DNA of 64,000 nucleotides from Actinoalloteichus caeruleus DSM 43889 (GCF_000429185.2 NZ_AUBJ02000001.1:1674001-1738000), one strand, 5' to 3'; counted from the stretch's first letter, positions 16,231 through 27,396 are shown. A program made the numbers and translations. The notes: generated by a model not told the origin, from the sequence alone.

Positions 16231-16946
16231 CAGTCCTGGCCCCCGAGCAGTTCCATGGGATCATGTGGCGACTCGTCCGGAATCGGACGGTAGTCAGGAT
16301 TCGGTATGGCCATCGCAACTCGGTGAACGCTGCGCCATGAGTACTGGCGGTGCCGGGGGCCAAAGCTGACCGGGACATCCCGCACGACCTTGCTTTCCGG
16401 GTTGTGGGGTGCGCAGTCGAGGACGGCGTCCACCGTCACCTCCCGGTCGAAAGCACGACTCCTGCGGACTACCGGCGACGCAAGCCACGGGACGGTGGTG
16501 AGCGCCGTCCTGATATCGCCGTCAACGACGGCCTCCACGAGGCGGCCGGCGGGCGGGCAGGAGCGGCGGCCCAGGAACAGGGGTGCGGCCGGCCTGCGCA
16601 GCGCGGCACGCACCCTGTCCAGCAGTTCCGCGTCACCCTCCACGGCGACGCAGAACACCGCATCGGCCAGGTAGAAGCGGGTGGACAGCGGCATGGTCTG
16701 TGACCCGTCTGGGCTGCTGGCAGTCTGGAAGTCGCGTTCCAGTTGGCCTTCCTGATCGACCCTGACCCCCACCCTGAGGTGGGTGAACGCTCCGAGGTCG
16801 TCGGCGCGGCGGACCCCGCAGGCGGAGGCCAGCAGTCCGATGACCCCGCTGCGGCTGGGTGCGAGGTCGGTGTTGCGGCGAGTGAACCGGCTGCTGGTCC
16901 CCCAGGACTGGAGCGGTGCGGCGAACCGCAGGACGAGGGCGGTCAC
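16230..16946 (-). CDS. cas5e: Cas5e Cascade subunit
   Basis: A 238-residue Cas5e (CasD), which binds the 5' handle of the crRNA in Cascade. The start MTALVLRFAAPLQSWGTSSRFTRR with the LQSWG motif is the family hallmark, and PSRSGVIGLLASACGVRR follows as in other Cas5e proteins. The start is GTG 16946 in a 4-base overlap (GTGA) with the end of cas7e. Its stop overlaps the cas6e start, so the whole Cascade is translationally coupled from here on. Length is typical. No missing motif is seen. Confidence 0.95.
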   Translation of the reverse strand: MTALVLRFAAPLQSWGTSSRFTRRNTDLAPSRSGVIGLLASACGVRRADDLGAFTHLRVGVRVDQEGQLERDFQTASSPDGSQTMPLSTRFYLADAVFCVAVEGDAELLDRVRAALRRPAAPLFLGRRSCPPAGRLVEAVVDGDIRTALTTVPWLASPVVRRSRAFDREVTVDAVLDCAPHNPESKVVRDVPVSFGPRHRQYSWRSVHRVAMAIPNPDYRPIPDESPHDPMELLGGQD

Positions 16947-18079
16947 GGGGCGAGCCGCTCGGCGACCAGCTGCCCGGCCCCCTTCACGGCGACGTCGAGG
17001 CTGACCCGCTTACCGATCTCGGCCAACGGCTCGACGCGCTCACCGACGCCGAAGCTCCACGCCCGCAGGGGTGTCTCGTCGAAGGCCGCGTGGATTTCGG
17101 TGGCGTGGGTGGCGATGCGACGGATCGAGCCGCTGATCCGCCCGCCCTGCTCCCGGGCGGTCACCGCCTCCTCGAAAGCACCGACGAGGTTGATGGGCTG
17201 CGTCTCGCGGGCGACGACGAGCACGGCGTCGGGCAGGGTGCGGTTGGCGAAGGTGTTCTGCTTGCCGGTGGGCATGCTGGAGACGAAGGCACGGACGAAC
17301 GCCTCGACCGCCCGGCGGGTGGCCTCGACGTCCCCCAGGTTCTCCTGGAGCTGGTCCACGTCGATCGTCGCGTAGCGGTACAGCGTGGAGGAGTTGAACT
17401 CGATGGTGCCGATCATGCCGGCCCCGGCGTCCTCCTCTTCGACCGCCTTCTTGTGGTCGTCGACGGCTGTGTAGTAGTCGTACTCGTTGGTGACCCCGTG
17501 GACGCTGAGGGCGTGCGCGACCTGGGTGGCGGCCTCGACGTTGAGATCGGGGAGGTTCGCGACCATCCTGCCGAACAGGGCCACATCCACGGAGTGGGAC
17601 CGGTCGGCGCGGGCCTTGGCCTCGGACTTGTCGATCTTGGTCTTACCGTCGCCGGCCTCCCGCGCCGCCTCCACCGCGAGGTCGGCGAGGTTGGTGACCT
17701 GCGCGCGGGAGAGGAAGACCAGAAACTCGGCCTCGTCCGGGGTACCCTCCAGGGCCTTCCGTGGTGCCTTCAGCTTGAAACCGGCGGCCTCCAGCACGGA
17801 CTTGGCGAGTTCCTGGGCGCGGTCGGCGTGTTCGGGGGAGCGTTCGCCGATGGTCTGTGCGACCAGTTCGACGATCCGCTTGGTGCGGACCCCCAGGTTC
17901 TCCTTGTCGAGCAGGGCCTCGAAGGCGACCCGGGTGGCGCGCTTCCACGCCTGGCTGGACACCCGGGCGCGCCGGACACCCCCGTACATGGCGGTCTTCG
18001 GGGTTCCGGTGTCGTCGCGGTTGATGTTGCTCGGCGGGACGGTCTGGATGACGTGCAGGTCGATGATGGTGCGGAACAC
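16943..18079 (-). CDS. cas7e: Cas7e Cascade backbone subunit
   Basis: A 378-residue Cas7e (CasC/Cse4), the subunit that forms the six-copy backbone along the crRNA. It starts MFRTIIDLHVIQTVPPSNINRDD and has GGVRRARVSSQAWKRATR, both strongly conserved in the family. The start is GTG 18079, with GAGG 16-19 bases upstream, 42 bases after the cse2 stop. This is the only gap in the operon. The end overlaps cas5e by four bases. Length and motifs are normal, so Cascade assembly should be possible. Confidence 0.95.
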   Translation of the reverse strand: MFRTIIDLHVIQTVPPSNINRDDTGTPKTAMYGGVRRARVSSQAWKRATRVAFEALLDKENLGVRTKRIVELVAQTIGERSPEHADRAQELAKSVLEAAGFKLKAPRKALEGTPDEAEFLVFLSRAQVTNLADLAVEAAREAGDGKTKIDKSEAKARADRSHSVDVALFGRMVANLPDLNVEAATQVAHALSVHGVTNEYDYYTAVDDHKKAVEEEDAGAGMIGTIEFNSSTLYRYATIDVDQLQENLGDVEATRRAVEAFVRAFVSSMPTGKQNTFANRTLPDAVLVVARETQPINLVGAFEEAVTAREQGGRISGSIRRIATHATEIHAAFDETPLRAWSFGVGERVEPLAEIGKRVSLDVAVKGAGQLVAERLAP

Positions 18080-18121
18080 TGGAAAACCTCGATACTCTCG
18101 TCTTCGCTCGCTACGAGCATG

Positions 18122-18706
18122 TCAATCTGAGGACCACGTACGGTGGTACTCGCGTCCCCACACGCGAAGGATCCGGTTTCGACCATCCTCGTAAATCTGC
18201 CATCGCAGTAGTTGGTCGGCGAGTCTCCCATAATCGAGAGGTACGGCCCGTCCTCGCAGCAACCTCACCAGTCCTCCTAGGTGGTGGACCAGCACCTCAA
18301 GGTCAGGGTCGTTCATCAACATGCCGAACTTTCTGGCTACCACCCCCCTCGGCCCCAGTTCACTGCCGGGATACAGCTCTCGTACGGCGCGGCCGACACC
18401 CCAACCTGGCGCGTGCATCGGTTTACCACGCACGTGTTGGTGCAGTGCATAGAGGGTGATCGCATGGTGCGCGGCTATTTCTTGCGGGCTAGGTCGGTCA
18501 CTATACCAACCACTTACCAATTCCGGAGTGAAGGTGCATTTCAAGATCGATAGATCGACACCTGGGCTGTGTCCGAATGCTCGCCGAATTCGGGCGATCT
18601 CCAGCATCGCACTCGAGCGGCCTTTGAGGTAACCGTCCTGAAGAACAGCGACGCGCTCACTAACGAGCCCTCGCATACCTTCAACGTCGAGTTGCTGGCC
18701 TGTCAT
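18122..18706 (-). CDS. cse2: Cse2 (CasB) small subunit of Cascade
   Basis: A 194-residue all-helical protein starting at ATG 18706, four bases inside the end of cse1. Position between cse1 and cas7e, size and helical, Arg-rich sequence (SSAMLEIARIRRAFGHSP, ALHQHVRGKPMHAPGWGVG, RLADQLLRWQ) identify it as Cse2, of which two copies stabilise the target strand in type I-E Cascade. The frame is open further upstream inside cse1, but the coupled ATG is the natural start. Cse2 is poorly conserved in general, so identification rests partly on context. Confidence 0.9.
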   Translation of the reverse strand: MTGQQLDVEGMRGLVSERVAVLQDGYLKGRSSAMLEIARIRRAFGHSPGVDLSILKCTFTPELVSGWYSDRPSPQEIAAHHAITLYALHQHVRGKPMHAPGWGVGRAVRELYPGSELGPRGVVARKFGMLMNDPDLEVLVHHLGGLVRLLRGRAVPLDYGRLADQLLRWQIYEDGRNRILRVWGREYHRTWSSD

Positions 18707-20331
18707 TCTTCTTCCTTCTCGGACAGTTGCGCGGGGGATGCCATGGGCAGTGCTCGGTGCAACGCGAAGGTGAACCAGCGTTCGGCGATCGAGATGGTCA
18801 TCCACTTGTCCTTGACGAGCCGGCCGGTCCACCCTGCGGGGGGTGCCTCGGCGATGAGGCGGCTGCCCACCGCCCGCATCTCCGCTCGGGCCGCGACGTG
18901 CCACTGCTCCTTGACATCGATCGGGTCATCCCCGGGGAGTCGAGCGGCGAGCCAGCGGCGGAACGCCGGGTCCAGCGCGGCGTAGGCGAGTTCGAGGGCG
19001 GAATCCTTCGGCCCCAGTCGGTTGTTGACGTTGGGCTCCTCGCGGGAACCGCAGGCCTTCGCGAGGTTCAGCGCGAGGTCGCCCACGGCGTAGGCGGCCT
19101 TCTCCGCGTCGCGGACGCAGCCGAGCACGACCTCCTTCAGGTGGGCCAGTTCTCGGTCGAGCAGCGCCGCGTGCAGTGAGATGGCGTCGTCGACGATCTC
19201 GGCCGTCGTGGCGCCCTGGCTGCCGTAGGTCATACCGATGGTGTGCAGGCGAAGCGGATAATCGCCGGGCAGCCGTCGGTCACTCGTCAGTCTGGCTATC
19301 TGGTCGAGCACGCCGGGGGCCAGGCGATCGGAGGCCTCCGACTGCTGATTGCTGGTGACCGTCTGCGGCAGCATCGCAGTCAGCCCGCGCCAGATCACCC
19401 GTTCCGGGCTGTGCTCCAAGGGCATGTACACCGGGGTGCTGGACTTGAGCTTCTTCTCCTGGGTCTCGCTGCGCCGCCACGACGTGTGCGTCTCGTGCTT
19501 GTGCTGGTTCTGCGGCCCGAGTGGATCACCGTTACAGACGAGGACCTTGGTCACGCGGTCCCCGGTTCCGACCAGGCGGATGCGCCGGCTCTGCCACGTG
19601 TAGAGGTCGGCGGGGCCGGTGGGCTCCCGTTCCTTCCCGAGTGGGCCGCGCTGGCCCTGCTCCCAGGCTGGTAGGTCGTTCTCTCGGGTGGGGAGCACCA
19701 GGTTGAGCAGCAAAGTGCGCCAGAGGGTGTCCCCCTCCGGGGCCACTCCTCCGAGTCGTCCGCTCCACCCGGTGCCGATCGGGTAGCCCTTACCGTTCTT
19801 GACCCGGCTGTCGCCGACGGCGCCGGACTTGATGCCGGACGGGTCGAAGGCGTGGCAGTGGACCAACCAGCGCGCGGCCTCCGCCGGGGAGAGCGTGAGG
19901 TCCCGCTCGAGCCTCGTACTGAAGAAGGGGTGTCCGTTGGGGACGTCGGCGACGATCCTGTTGAGTTCGAACACCTCGTCCTTGGCGGTGCGAAGTGTCG
20001 CCACCTGCATGAACGGTTCCACGGGGTGGAAGAGGTCGAAGCGGGAACGGTGCCGCTCCAGGTAGTCCTTGATCTGGTCCTGCGGGACGCCCTCGTCCCA
20101 CAACCGCTTCCAGCCGTCGTCGTCCAGGCCCCGACCGAAGGCCCGATGGCACACCGCGAGCAGGAGGCGGAGGTGGGCGAACTGCTGGGTCGGGATGTCC
20201 CCGACCAGGCCAGCGAGAGTCTCGGACTGGGTGAGGGTGTCGAGCAGGGACTTCTCCGTCACCTCGCCGTCGAGGTCACGCACGAGCAGCCAGGGCCGCT
20301 CCACGAGGTCGAAACTTCCGCGCGGATTCAC
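18703..20331 (-). CDS. cse1: Cse1 (CasA/Cas8e) large subunit of Cascade
   Basis: A protein of about 542 residues if read from GTG 20331. The N-terminal SFDLVERPWLLVRDLDG matches the usual opening of Cse1, which fixes the start better than the in-frame ATG at 20526; residues before 20331 look unlike the family. Further family features are FDLFHPVEPFMQVATLR, GHPFFSTR and FDPSGIKSGAVGDSRVKNGK. Cse1 recognises the PAM and recruits Cas3. The AT-rich upstream stretch has TACTAT about 17 bases before the GTG, consistent with a nearly leaderless promoter. No cas3 gene lies upstream within the window, although it usually precedes cse1. Confidence 0.92.
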   Translation of the reverse strand: MNPRGSFDLVERPWLLVRDLDGEVTEKSLLDTLTQSETLAGLVGDIPTQQFAHLRLLLAVCHRAFGRGLDDDGWKRLWDEGVPQDQIKDYLERHRSRFDLFHPVEPFMQVATLRTAKDEVFELNRIVADVPNGHPFFSTRLERDLTLSPAEAARWLVHCHAFDPSGIKSGAVGDSRVKNGKGYPIGTGWSGRLGGVAPEGDTLWRTLLLNLVLPTRENDLPAWEQGQRGPLGKEREPTGPADLYTWQSRRIRLVGTGDRVTKVLVCNGDPLGPQNQHKHETHTSWRRSETQEKKLKSSTPVYMPLEHSPERVIWRGLTAMLPQTVTSNQQSEASDRLAPGVLDQIARLTSDRRLPGDYPLRLHTIGMTYGSQGATTAEIVDDAISLHAALLDRELAHLKEVVLGCVRDAEKAAYAVGDLALNLAKACGSREEPNVNNRLGPKDSALELAYAALDPAFRRWLAARLPGDDPIDVKEQWHVAARAEMRAVGSRLIAEAPPAGWTGRLVKDKWMTISIAERWFTFALHRALPMASPAQLSEKEEE

Positions 20332-20586
20332 GTTCGGATCCAAAGCGATAGTAGTTTGGTGAGAGGGTGGCAAAGAGGACGACGTAAGGCAGCAACGTGG
20401 AGCACGTAGGCCCACGGTCGCAGCCGGTGTCCTCTGCTGAACAGGGCATTCCAGCGCACTCCCTGTCAGCTTCCACGTACTCTGGAGGTGCCCGCCCTCG
20501 TGGAATACACCCGGCGCGCTTGGCAAACCGCCAGGATGGACATGGACACGGGACTCACCGTGGTCAGATCAGATGCCCGCGGAAGG

Positions 20587-20826
20587 TCAGCTGTCGGTCC
20601 TTCTTCCTACCCAGGCGTTGAGAAGACGCGCCGTGGAGAGAAATCCGTTGACGGCGCTGATCGCGACGAGACCCAGCATGAACGGGACCTGACGCTCAGG
20701 CTCCAACCCCGCGCTGAGGCCCCAGGCAACCCCTCCAGCCGCGACCGCCAGACAACCCGCGACTGGAAGCGACAGCGCCAAAATGGACAGAGTACGCACC
20801 TGACTGGGGGATGGATCAGGTATCAT
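20587..20826 (-). CDS. Small two-helix membrane protein, unknown
   Basis: A 79-residue protein from ATG 20826, with an excellent ribosome binding site (GGAGG about ten bases upstream). Two hydrophobic segments are visible: SILALSLPVAGCLAVAAG and VPFMLGLVAISAVNGFL. It ends with a basic tail (VGRRTDS). No family is recognised. It lies directly upstream of cse1 on the same strand, but about 255 bases separate it from the cse1 start. A perfect 11-bp hairpin and a lone CRISPR-like repeat lie upstream. Its neighbourhood may be chance; a link to the Cascade operon is speculation. Confidence 0.65.
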   Translation of the reverse strand: MIPDPSPSQVRTLSILALSLPVAGCLAVAAGGVAWGLSAGLEPERQVPFMLGLVAISAVNGFLSTARLLNAWVGRRTDS

Positions 20827-20867
20827 TGCACTGCCTCCATATGGATAACGGAACACCAGGGGCGAAA

Positions 20868-20895
20868 GGCGGCTCTCGCGGCAACGAGAGCCGCC
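20868..20895. other. Perfect 11-bp hairpin
   Basis: GGCGGCTCTCG and its exact complement flank the loop CGGCAA. It sits 42 bases upstream of the small membrane protein start and downstream of the enoyl-CoA hydratase gene. It could end the mms operon transcript (about 310 bases after its last stop) or lie in the leader of the small gene. Confidence 0.5.
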
Positions 20896-20920
20896 GTCCA
20901 CTGCGGCGACTGCCACCTTT

Positions 20921-20949
20921 CGCCAACCCCGTGTGTACGGGGACCACTC
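20921..20949 (-). repeat. Lone type I-E-like CRISPR repeat
   Basis: The core CCCCGT-GTGT-ACGGGG at 20927-20942 has the same 6-4-6 stem-loop as the array repeat (CCCCGC-GTGC-GCGGGG). Flanks fit as well: CCAA before and ACCAC after on the plus strand, so the minus strand begins GTGGTCCCC like a type I-E repeat. No second copy is found 61 bases to either side. It lies upstream of the cas operon and may be the remnant of a lost array. Confidence 0.5.
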
Positions 20950-21206
20950 ACATGCCCACTGAGCCCGAAGTCCGGCCCCTGGGTCAGCCCGACCCTGTGG
21001 TCAGGACGGTGTGATCATGGCACATGCGAGCGTGCGGGGTCAACTCGGCGCCTCACACATCAGCAGCACTGAGCCCGATCCCTGCCCCCTTCCGGACTTT
21101 TTGCGAACTGGGCCGGGTACCGGGACCAGGGCGCAAGACTTCCGTATCTGCCCCGCCCTGCCTCAACCCGATGAGGGCGGCCAGCTCGGCGGCGGCCTTC
21201 CCTCCC

Positions 21207-21986
21207 TCAGCGGTGGCGGAACTGGGGGGCGCGCTTCTCGCTGAAGGCGGCCATGCCCTCCTTCTGGTCCTCGGTGGCGAAGGTGGAGTGGAAGACGCGG
21301 CGTTCGAAGAGCAGGCCCTCGGCGAGGCCGGTCTCGAAGGCCTGGTTGACGACCTCCTTGGCCATCGCGACCGCCGGGGCGGAGAAGCCGGCGATGCGGG
21401 TGGCGGCGGTGAGCGCCTCTTCCCGCAGGGTCGCGGTGGGGACCACCCGGGACACCAGTCCGGAGCGGTCGGCCTCCTCGGCGTCCATCATGCGGCCGGT
21501 GAGGCACAGGTCCATCGCCTTGGCCTTCCCCACGGCCCGGGTCAGGCGTTGGGAGCCGCCCATGCCGGGGATGACGCCGAGGGTGATCTCGGGTTGGCCG
21601 AACTTGGCGTTGTCGGCGGCGATGAGCAGGTCGCACATCATGGCGAGTTCGCAGCCGCCGCCGAGGGCGTAGCCGGCGACGGCGGCGATCAGGGGGGTGC
21701 GGACGTCGGCGAGGGCGGTCCAGCCTGCGAGCCAGTCCTGGGCGTGGACCTCGCTGAAGGTGAGGTCGCGCATCTCCTTGATGTCGGCGCCGGCGGCGAA
21801 GACGGTGTCCGAACCGGTGATGATGATCGCGCCGACGTCGGGGTCGGCGTCCAGCCTGGCGGTGAGGTCGGTGATCTCCCGCATGGTCTGGAGGTTGAGC
21901 GCGTTCTTGGCCTTCGGGCGGTTCAGGGTGATGAGGGCGACGCGGTCGGCTGGCCGTTCCAGGGTGATGGTGTGGAGGTCGTTCAC
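21207..21986 (-). CDS. Enoyl-CoA hydratase
   Basis: A 259-residue crotonase-fold protein from GTG 21986, overlapping mmsB by four bases. The oxyanion-hole sequences are AAGADIKEM and [18 protein letters not shown], and the catalytic Glu pair fits [13 protein letters not shown], the classical enoyl-CoA hydratase pattern. In the context of mmsA, mmsB and a 3-hydroxyisobutyryl-CoA hydrolase it should hydrate methacrylyl-CoA in valine breakdown. A broader short-chain enoyl-CoA hydratase activity is equally possible. It is the last gene of the operon. Confidence 0.93.
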   Translation of the reverse strand: MNDLHTITLERPADRVALITLNRPKAKNALNLQTMREITDLTARLDADPDVGAIIITGSDTVFAAGADIKEMRDLTFSEVHAQDWLAGWTALADVRTPLIAAVAGYALGGGCELAMMCDLLIAADNAKFGQPEITLGVIPGMGGSQRLTRAVGKAKAMDLCLTGRMMDAEEADRSGLVSRVVPTATLREEALTAATRIAGFSAPAVAMAKEVVNQAFETGLAEGLLFERRVFHSTFATEDQKEGMAAFSEKRAPQFRHR

Positions 21987-22930
21987 GGGGTTCCGTCCTG
22001 GTTGCGGGTGTCGTCGACGACGGGCTCGGCGGTGGCGGGCGTGCCTGGGTCGAGGGATCCGTCGCGGATGGCGGTGATGATGGCGGAGAAGTCCCGCGCC
22101 GGCCCGTCCTGGGCCACGAAGGCCGCGTAGAGTTCGGCGGCCCGCCGTCCGAGGGCGGTGGTGGTGCCGGTCTGTTCGGCGGCGGCCATGGCGAGGCCGA
22201 GGTCCTTGAGCATCAGGCCGCTGGCGAAGCCGCCCGCGTAGTCGCGGTTGGCCGGGCTCTTGGGCACCGGTCCGGGGACGGGGCAGTTGGTGGTGAGCGC
22301 CCAGCACTGGCCGGAGGCGGTGGAGGCGACGTCGAAGAGGGCCTGGTTGGTCAGGCCCAGTTTCTCTCCGAGGGCGAAGGCCTCGCTGACTGCGATCATG
22401 GAGGCGCCGAGGATGAGGTTGTTGCAGACCTTCGCGGCCTGGCCGGCGCCGGATGTTCCGCAGTGGATGGCCCTGGCCCCCATCAGCCGGAGGTAGGGCT
22501 CGGCGGCGGTGAACGCGGTGTCCTCCCCGCCGACCATGAAGGTGAGGGTGGCGGCCTCCGCCCCGACGACTCCCCCGGAGACGGGGGCGTCGACGGCGGG
22601 GTGGCCGGCGACGAGGGCGAGTTCGGCGGCGGCACGGGCGTCGGCGACGTCGATGGTGGAGCAGTCGAGGAACAGCGCTCCGGGGGCGGCGAGGGGCAGC
22701 ACCTCCTGGTAGCAGTCCAGGACGTGGCCGCCGCCCGGCAGCATGGTGATGACGACGTCGGCGTCGGCGACGGCGGCCCCGGGTTCCTCCACGGTGGTCA
22801 CGCCGGCGGCGAAGACGCGGTCCCGTGCCATGGGCACGGGGTCGTAGCCGACGACCCGCTGTCCGGCCCTGGCGAGGTTGACGGCCATCGGGCCGCCCAT
22901 GTTTCCGAGTCCGAGGAACGCGACGCTCAT
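21983..22930 (-). CDS. mmsB: 3-hydroxyisobutyrate dehydrogenase
   Basis: A 315-residue beta-hydroxyacid dehydrogenase that oxidises 3-hydroxyisobutyrate to methylmalonate semialdehyde with NAD. The N-terminal [15 protein letters not shown] is the nucleotide-binding motif. [22 protein letters not shown] is the substrate-binding signature, with GxxGxGxxxKxxN-like [18 protein letters not shown] carrying the catalytic Lys. It overlaps the hydrolase gene upstream (ATGA) and the enoyl-CoA hydratase downstream (GTGA). Neighbours confirm the valine pathway. Confidence 0.94.
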   Translation of the reverse strand: MSVAFLGLGNMGGPMAVNLARAGQRVVGYDPVPMARDRVFAAGVTTVEEPGAAVADADVVITMLPGGGHVLDCYQEVLPLAAPGALFLDCSTIDVADARAAAELALVAGHPAVDAPVSGGVVGAEAATLTFMVGGEDTAFTAAEPYLRLMGARAIHCGTSGAGQAAKVCNNLILGASMIAVSEAFALGEKLGLTNQALFDVASTASGQCWALTTNCPVPGPVPKSPANRDYAGGFASGLMLKDLGLAMAAAEQTGTTTALGRRAAELYAAFVAQDGPARDFSAIITAIRDGSLDPGTPATAEPVVDDTRNQDGTP

Positions 22931-23970
22931 CGGGACCACACTCCTTCCAGCCTGGCTTCGTCGGAGTCGTCTGCGGTGAAGTAGGCGGCCACGGTGGCCT
23001 CGTCGACCTCGGCGAGGGTGGCCGGTGACCAGCGCGGGGAGCGGTCCTTGTCGATGATCTGGGCGCGCACGCCCTCGACGAGGTCGGCGGAGCGCAGGGC
23101 GGCCCGGGAGGTCCGGTACTCCTGGCGGAGGACTGCCTCCAGGTCGGGCAGGGTGGCGGCCGACCGGAGTGCCCGCAGGGTGACGGCGAGGGCCGTGGGT
23201 GACTTGGTGTCGAGGGTGGCGGCGGCCTCGGCGGCGGGGCCGCCGTGGTCGCGGAGCCGCCGGAGGATGTCTGTGACGGTGCCGGCGGCGTAGCAGTGGT
23301 CGATCCAGCCGGCGTCGGCGGCGAGTGCGCTGGCCGGTGCCGGGGTGGCGTGCGCCTGGATGGCCTCGGCGGCGGGTGCCTGGGTGAGGGCTTCGGTGAG
23401 GTCGGCGAGGCGGTCGCTGGGGACGTGGTGGTCGGCGAGTCCGCAGTGGAGGGCGTCGGCCGCGCTGACGGGTGCCCCGGTGAGGGCGAGGTGGGTGCCG
23501 AGTTGTCCGGGGGCGCGGGAGAGCAGGTAGGTGCCGCCGACGTCGGGGATGAAGCCGATGCCGACCTCGGGCATGGCGATGCGGGAGCGTTCGGTGACGA
23601 CGCGGTGGCGGCCGTGGGCGGAGATGCCGACGCCGCCGCCCATGACGACGCCGTCCATCAGCGCGACGTAGGGCTTGGGGTAGCGGGCGATGCGGGCGTT
23701 GAGCCGGTACTCGTCGGCCCAGAAGTCGAGGGAGGCGGTGCCGCCGGCGCGGGCGTCGTCGTGGATGGAGCGGATGTCGCCGCCGGCGCACAGCCCCCGG
23801 TCCCCGGCTCCGTCGACGAGCACGGTGCGCACGGTGTCGTCGTGCTCCCAGTCGTCGAGCGCGGCGTGGAGGGCGCGGACCATGTCGTGGGTGAGCGCGT
23901 TGAGGGCCTTCGGCCGGTTGAGGGTGAGTCGGCCGAGGTGGCCTCGCACGGTGCGGAGCACGTCGGTCAT
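22927..23970 (-). CDS. 3-hydroxyisobutyryl-CoA hydrolase
   Basis: A 347-residue crotonase-superfamily protein, longer than ordinary hydratases as expected of 3-hydroxyisobutyryl-CoA hydrolases. Visible motifs are [50 protein letters not shown] and [20 protein letters not shown]; the Glu and Asp of the last are the family's catalytic residues. The C-terminal part ending in [13 protein letters not shown] also fits the hydrolase. It cleaves 3-hydroxyisobutyryl-CoA so that mmsB can act on the free acid. It sits between the acyl-CoA dehydrogenase and mmsB with coupled starts. Confidence 0.93.
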   Translation of the reverse strand: MTDVLRTVRGHLGRLTLNRPKALNALTHDMVRALHAALDDWEHDDTVRTVLVDGAGDRGLCAGGDIRSIHDDARAGGTASLDFWADEYRLNARIARYPKPYVALMDGVVMGGGVGISAHGRHRVVTERSRIAMPEVGIGFIPDVGGTYLLSRAPGQLGTHLALTGAPVSAADALHCGLADHHVPSDRLADLTEALTQAPAAEAIQAHATPAPASALAADAGWIDHCYAAGTVTDILRRLRDHGGPAAEAAATLDTKSPTALAVTLRALRSAATLPDLEAVLRQEYRTSRAALRSADLVEGVRAQIIDKDRSPRWSPATLAEVDEATVAAYFTADDSDEARLEGVWSR

Positions 23971-25109
23971 CAGGCGGCCTCCCGCAGCATCCAGCGGGAG
24001 ACGATGACCCGCATGATCTCGTTGGTGCCCTCCAGGATCTGGTGGACCCGCAGGTCCCGCACGAGTTTCTCCATGCCGTACTCGGTGAGGTAGCCGTAGC
24101 CGCCGTGGAGTTGGAGGGCCTGGTTGGCGATGTCGAACCCGGCGTCGGTGCAGAAGCGCTTGGCCATCGCGCAAAGCGGGGTGGCGTCGGGTTCGCCGTG
24201 GTCGAGGGCGTCGGCGGCCCGCCACAGCAGGGTGCGGGCGGCTTCGAGTTCGGTGCGCATGTCGGCCAGGCGGAACTGGAGTGCCTGGGCGTCGGCGAGG
24301 CGGCCACCGAACGCGGAGCGTTCGGTGAGGTGGCGGACCGCTTTGGTGAGGGCGGCTTCTGCCCCGCCGAGGGAGCAGGCGGCGATGTTGAGCCGGCCGC
24401 CGTCGAGGGCGGACATGGCGATGCGGAACCCGCCGCCCTCGCCGCCGAGCAGGGCGTCGGCGGGCACTCGGGCGCCGTCGAGGATGACCTGCCGGGTGGG
24501 TTGGGCGTTCCACCCCATCTTGACCTCGTTGGGTCCGAAGGACAGGCCGGGGGTGTCGGGTTCGAGGAGGAACGCGGAGATCCCGGCGGCGCCGGGGCCG
24601 CCGGTTCTGGCGAGGACGACGTAGACCCCGGAGGTGCCGGCGCCGGAGATGAACTGCTTGACGCCGTCGAGCACCCAGTGCTCGCCGTCGCGGCGGGCGC
24701 GGGTGGTGAGCGCGGCGGCGTCGGAGCCGGCGTCTGGTTCGGTGAGGCAGTAGCTGCCGAGGGTGTCCATGCGGCAGAGGGCAGGCAGGTGGCGGTGCCG
24801 CTGCTGGTCGGTCCCGTACTGGTCGATCATGCGGGCGACCATGTTGTGGATGGAGACGTAGCCGGCGATGGAGGGGCAGCCGGTGGCCAGTGCCTCGAAG
24901 ATGAGGACGGCGTCGGTGCGGGTGAGGTCGGAGCCGCCGACGTCCTCCCGGACGCAGACCCCGCCGAGGCCGAGTTGGGCCGCGGTGCGGAGCACGTCGA
25001 CGGGGAAGTGCTTGGTCTGGTCCCAGTGGACGGCGTGGGGTTCGAGGTGTTCGGTGGCGAAGTCGGCGACCGTCTCGCGGAGCGCGCGTTGTTCGTCGGT
25101 GAGTGGCAT
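23970..25109 (-). CDS. Acyl-CoA dehydrogenase, isobutyryl-CoA type
   Basis: A 379-residue acyl-CoA dehydrogenase. FAD and substrate motifs are present: YCLTEPDAGSDAAALTTRA, then KQFISGAGTSGVYVVLART, and the C-terminal ALQLHGGYGYLTEYGMEKLVRDLRVHQILEGTNEIMR. The Glu in the last motif is near the usual catalytic base position. Its place between mmsA and the hydrolase argues for isobutyryl-CoA dehydrogenase, which makes methacrylyl-CoA. It starts nine bases after the mmsA stop. The stop and the next ATG share one base (TGATG). Confidence 0.93.
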   Translation of the reverse strand: MPLTDEQRALRETVADFATEHLEPHAVHWDQTKHFPVDVLRTAAQLGLGGVCVREDVGGSDLTRTDAVLIFEALATGCPSIAGYVSIHNMVARMIDQYGTDQQRHRHLPALCRMDTLGSYCLTEPDAGSDAAALTTRARRDGEHWVLDGVKQFISGAGTSGVYVVLARTGGPGAAGISAFLLEPDTPGLSFGPNEVKMGWNAQPTRQVILDGARVPADALLGGEGGGFRIAMSALDGGRLNIAACSLGGAEAALTKAVRHLTERSAFGGRLADAQALQFRLADMRTELEAARTLLWRAADALDHGEPDATPLCAMAKRFCTDAGFDIANQALQLHGGYGYLTEYGMEKLVRDLRVHQILEGTNEIMRVIVSRWMLREAA

Positions 25110-25118
25110 CGTCGGTCC

Positions 25119-26627
<1,509 letters not shown>

Positions 26628-26961
26628 CTCTTCTTCCTGGCGCTGGATCGGGAAGGGGTGACGGGGCGTGGGGCCTGGCTCCCGCCACCGGGACTGGGTG
26701 GGGTTGCGGGGCCGGGCTACCGGCGGGCCGGCGGTGGGGTGCTGCGGCGGGCTGGTCGACGAGGGCTCCTCATGCGGTGCTCTCCCTCCTCGTGGACGAG
26801 CGGCGGCGGTCCGGTGGCCGGTGGTCCGGCGCCTGCCAGCGTCGCCGGCTTCCGCCCTCGGGCGGGGCCGGTGGTCCGCGACGTGGCGTCGTTGCCGGTC
26901 ACGGGGGTGGGGACGTTCCGGGTCGCCCCGGTTCCTCCCACCTCACGAGCTCCGTGGACAC

Positions 26962-26989
26962 CATATAGTAGGAAGTCAAAGTATGTCGA
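26962..26989 (-). promoter_or_regulatory. Candidate promoter of the mmsA operon
   Basis: On the minus strand TCGACA is followed after 16 bases by TATATG, in the only AT-rich patch of this region. It faces mmsA, about 335 bases away. GACA and TGTC at its edges form the ends of a possible operator (GACATAC...ATGGTGTC). Confidence 0.35.
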
Positions 26990-27396
26990 TAGCCCGGTGA
27001 GACCAGGACGAGGGCGTGTCCGTTGTGGACCATGTGCGGTGTCCCGGCTCGGTCGGGTGCCCCCGCGCCGACCTTGGGCGCCACCAGCACACGACATCCC
27101 ACCCGCACTCGGCTTCTCCCACGCCGCGAGATCGACGACCGCCCGCTCGCGCCGATCCCGACGGCCTGGGGGCACCGGGGCGAGGGTGGCCGCCGGGAGG
27201 GCGGGAGCGCTGGTGGCGGTGACGGGGACCGGTATGCCGCTGAAGACGATCAGGAAGGTGTAGCCGGCCGCGCGGCGAGCATCCGGGTGGTCGGCTCCTG
27301 CTCATCGGCCCGCCCGTGGTGCCGGACACCTTCCTCCTCGCGAACCCGCTGGTGACACCCACGGTCTCCGGCGGGACCAGAAGCACCGGATCTGCC

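Noticed and set aside
18703-20526. An ATG at 20526 as the start of cse1
   Set aside because: The 65 residues it would add do not resemble Cse1, while family similarity starts immediately after GTG 20331.
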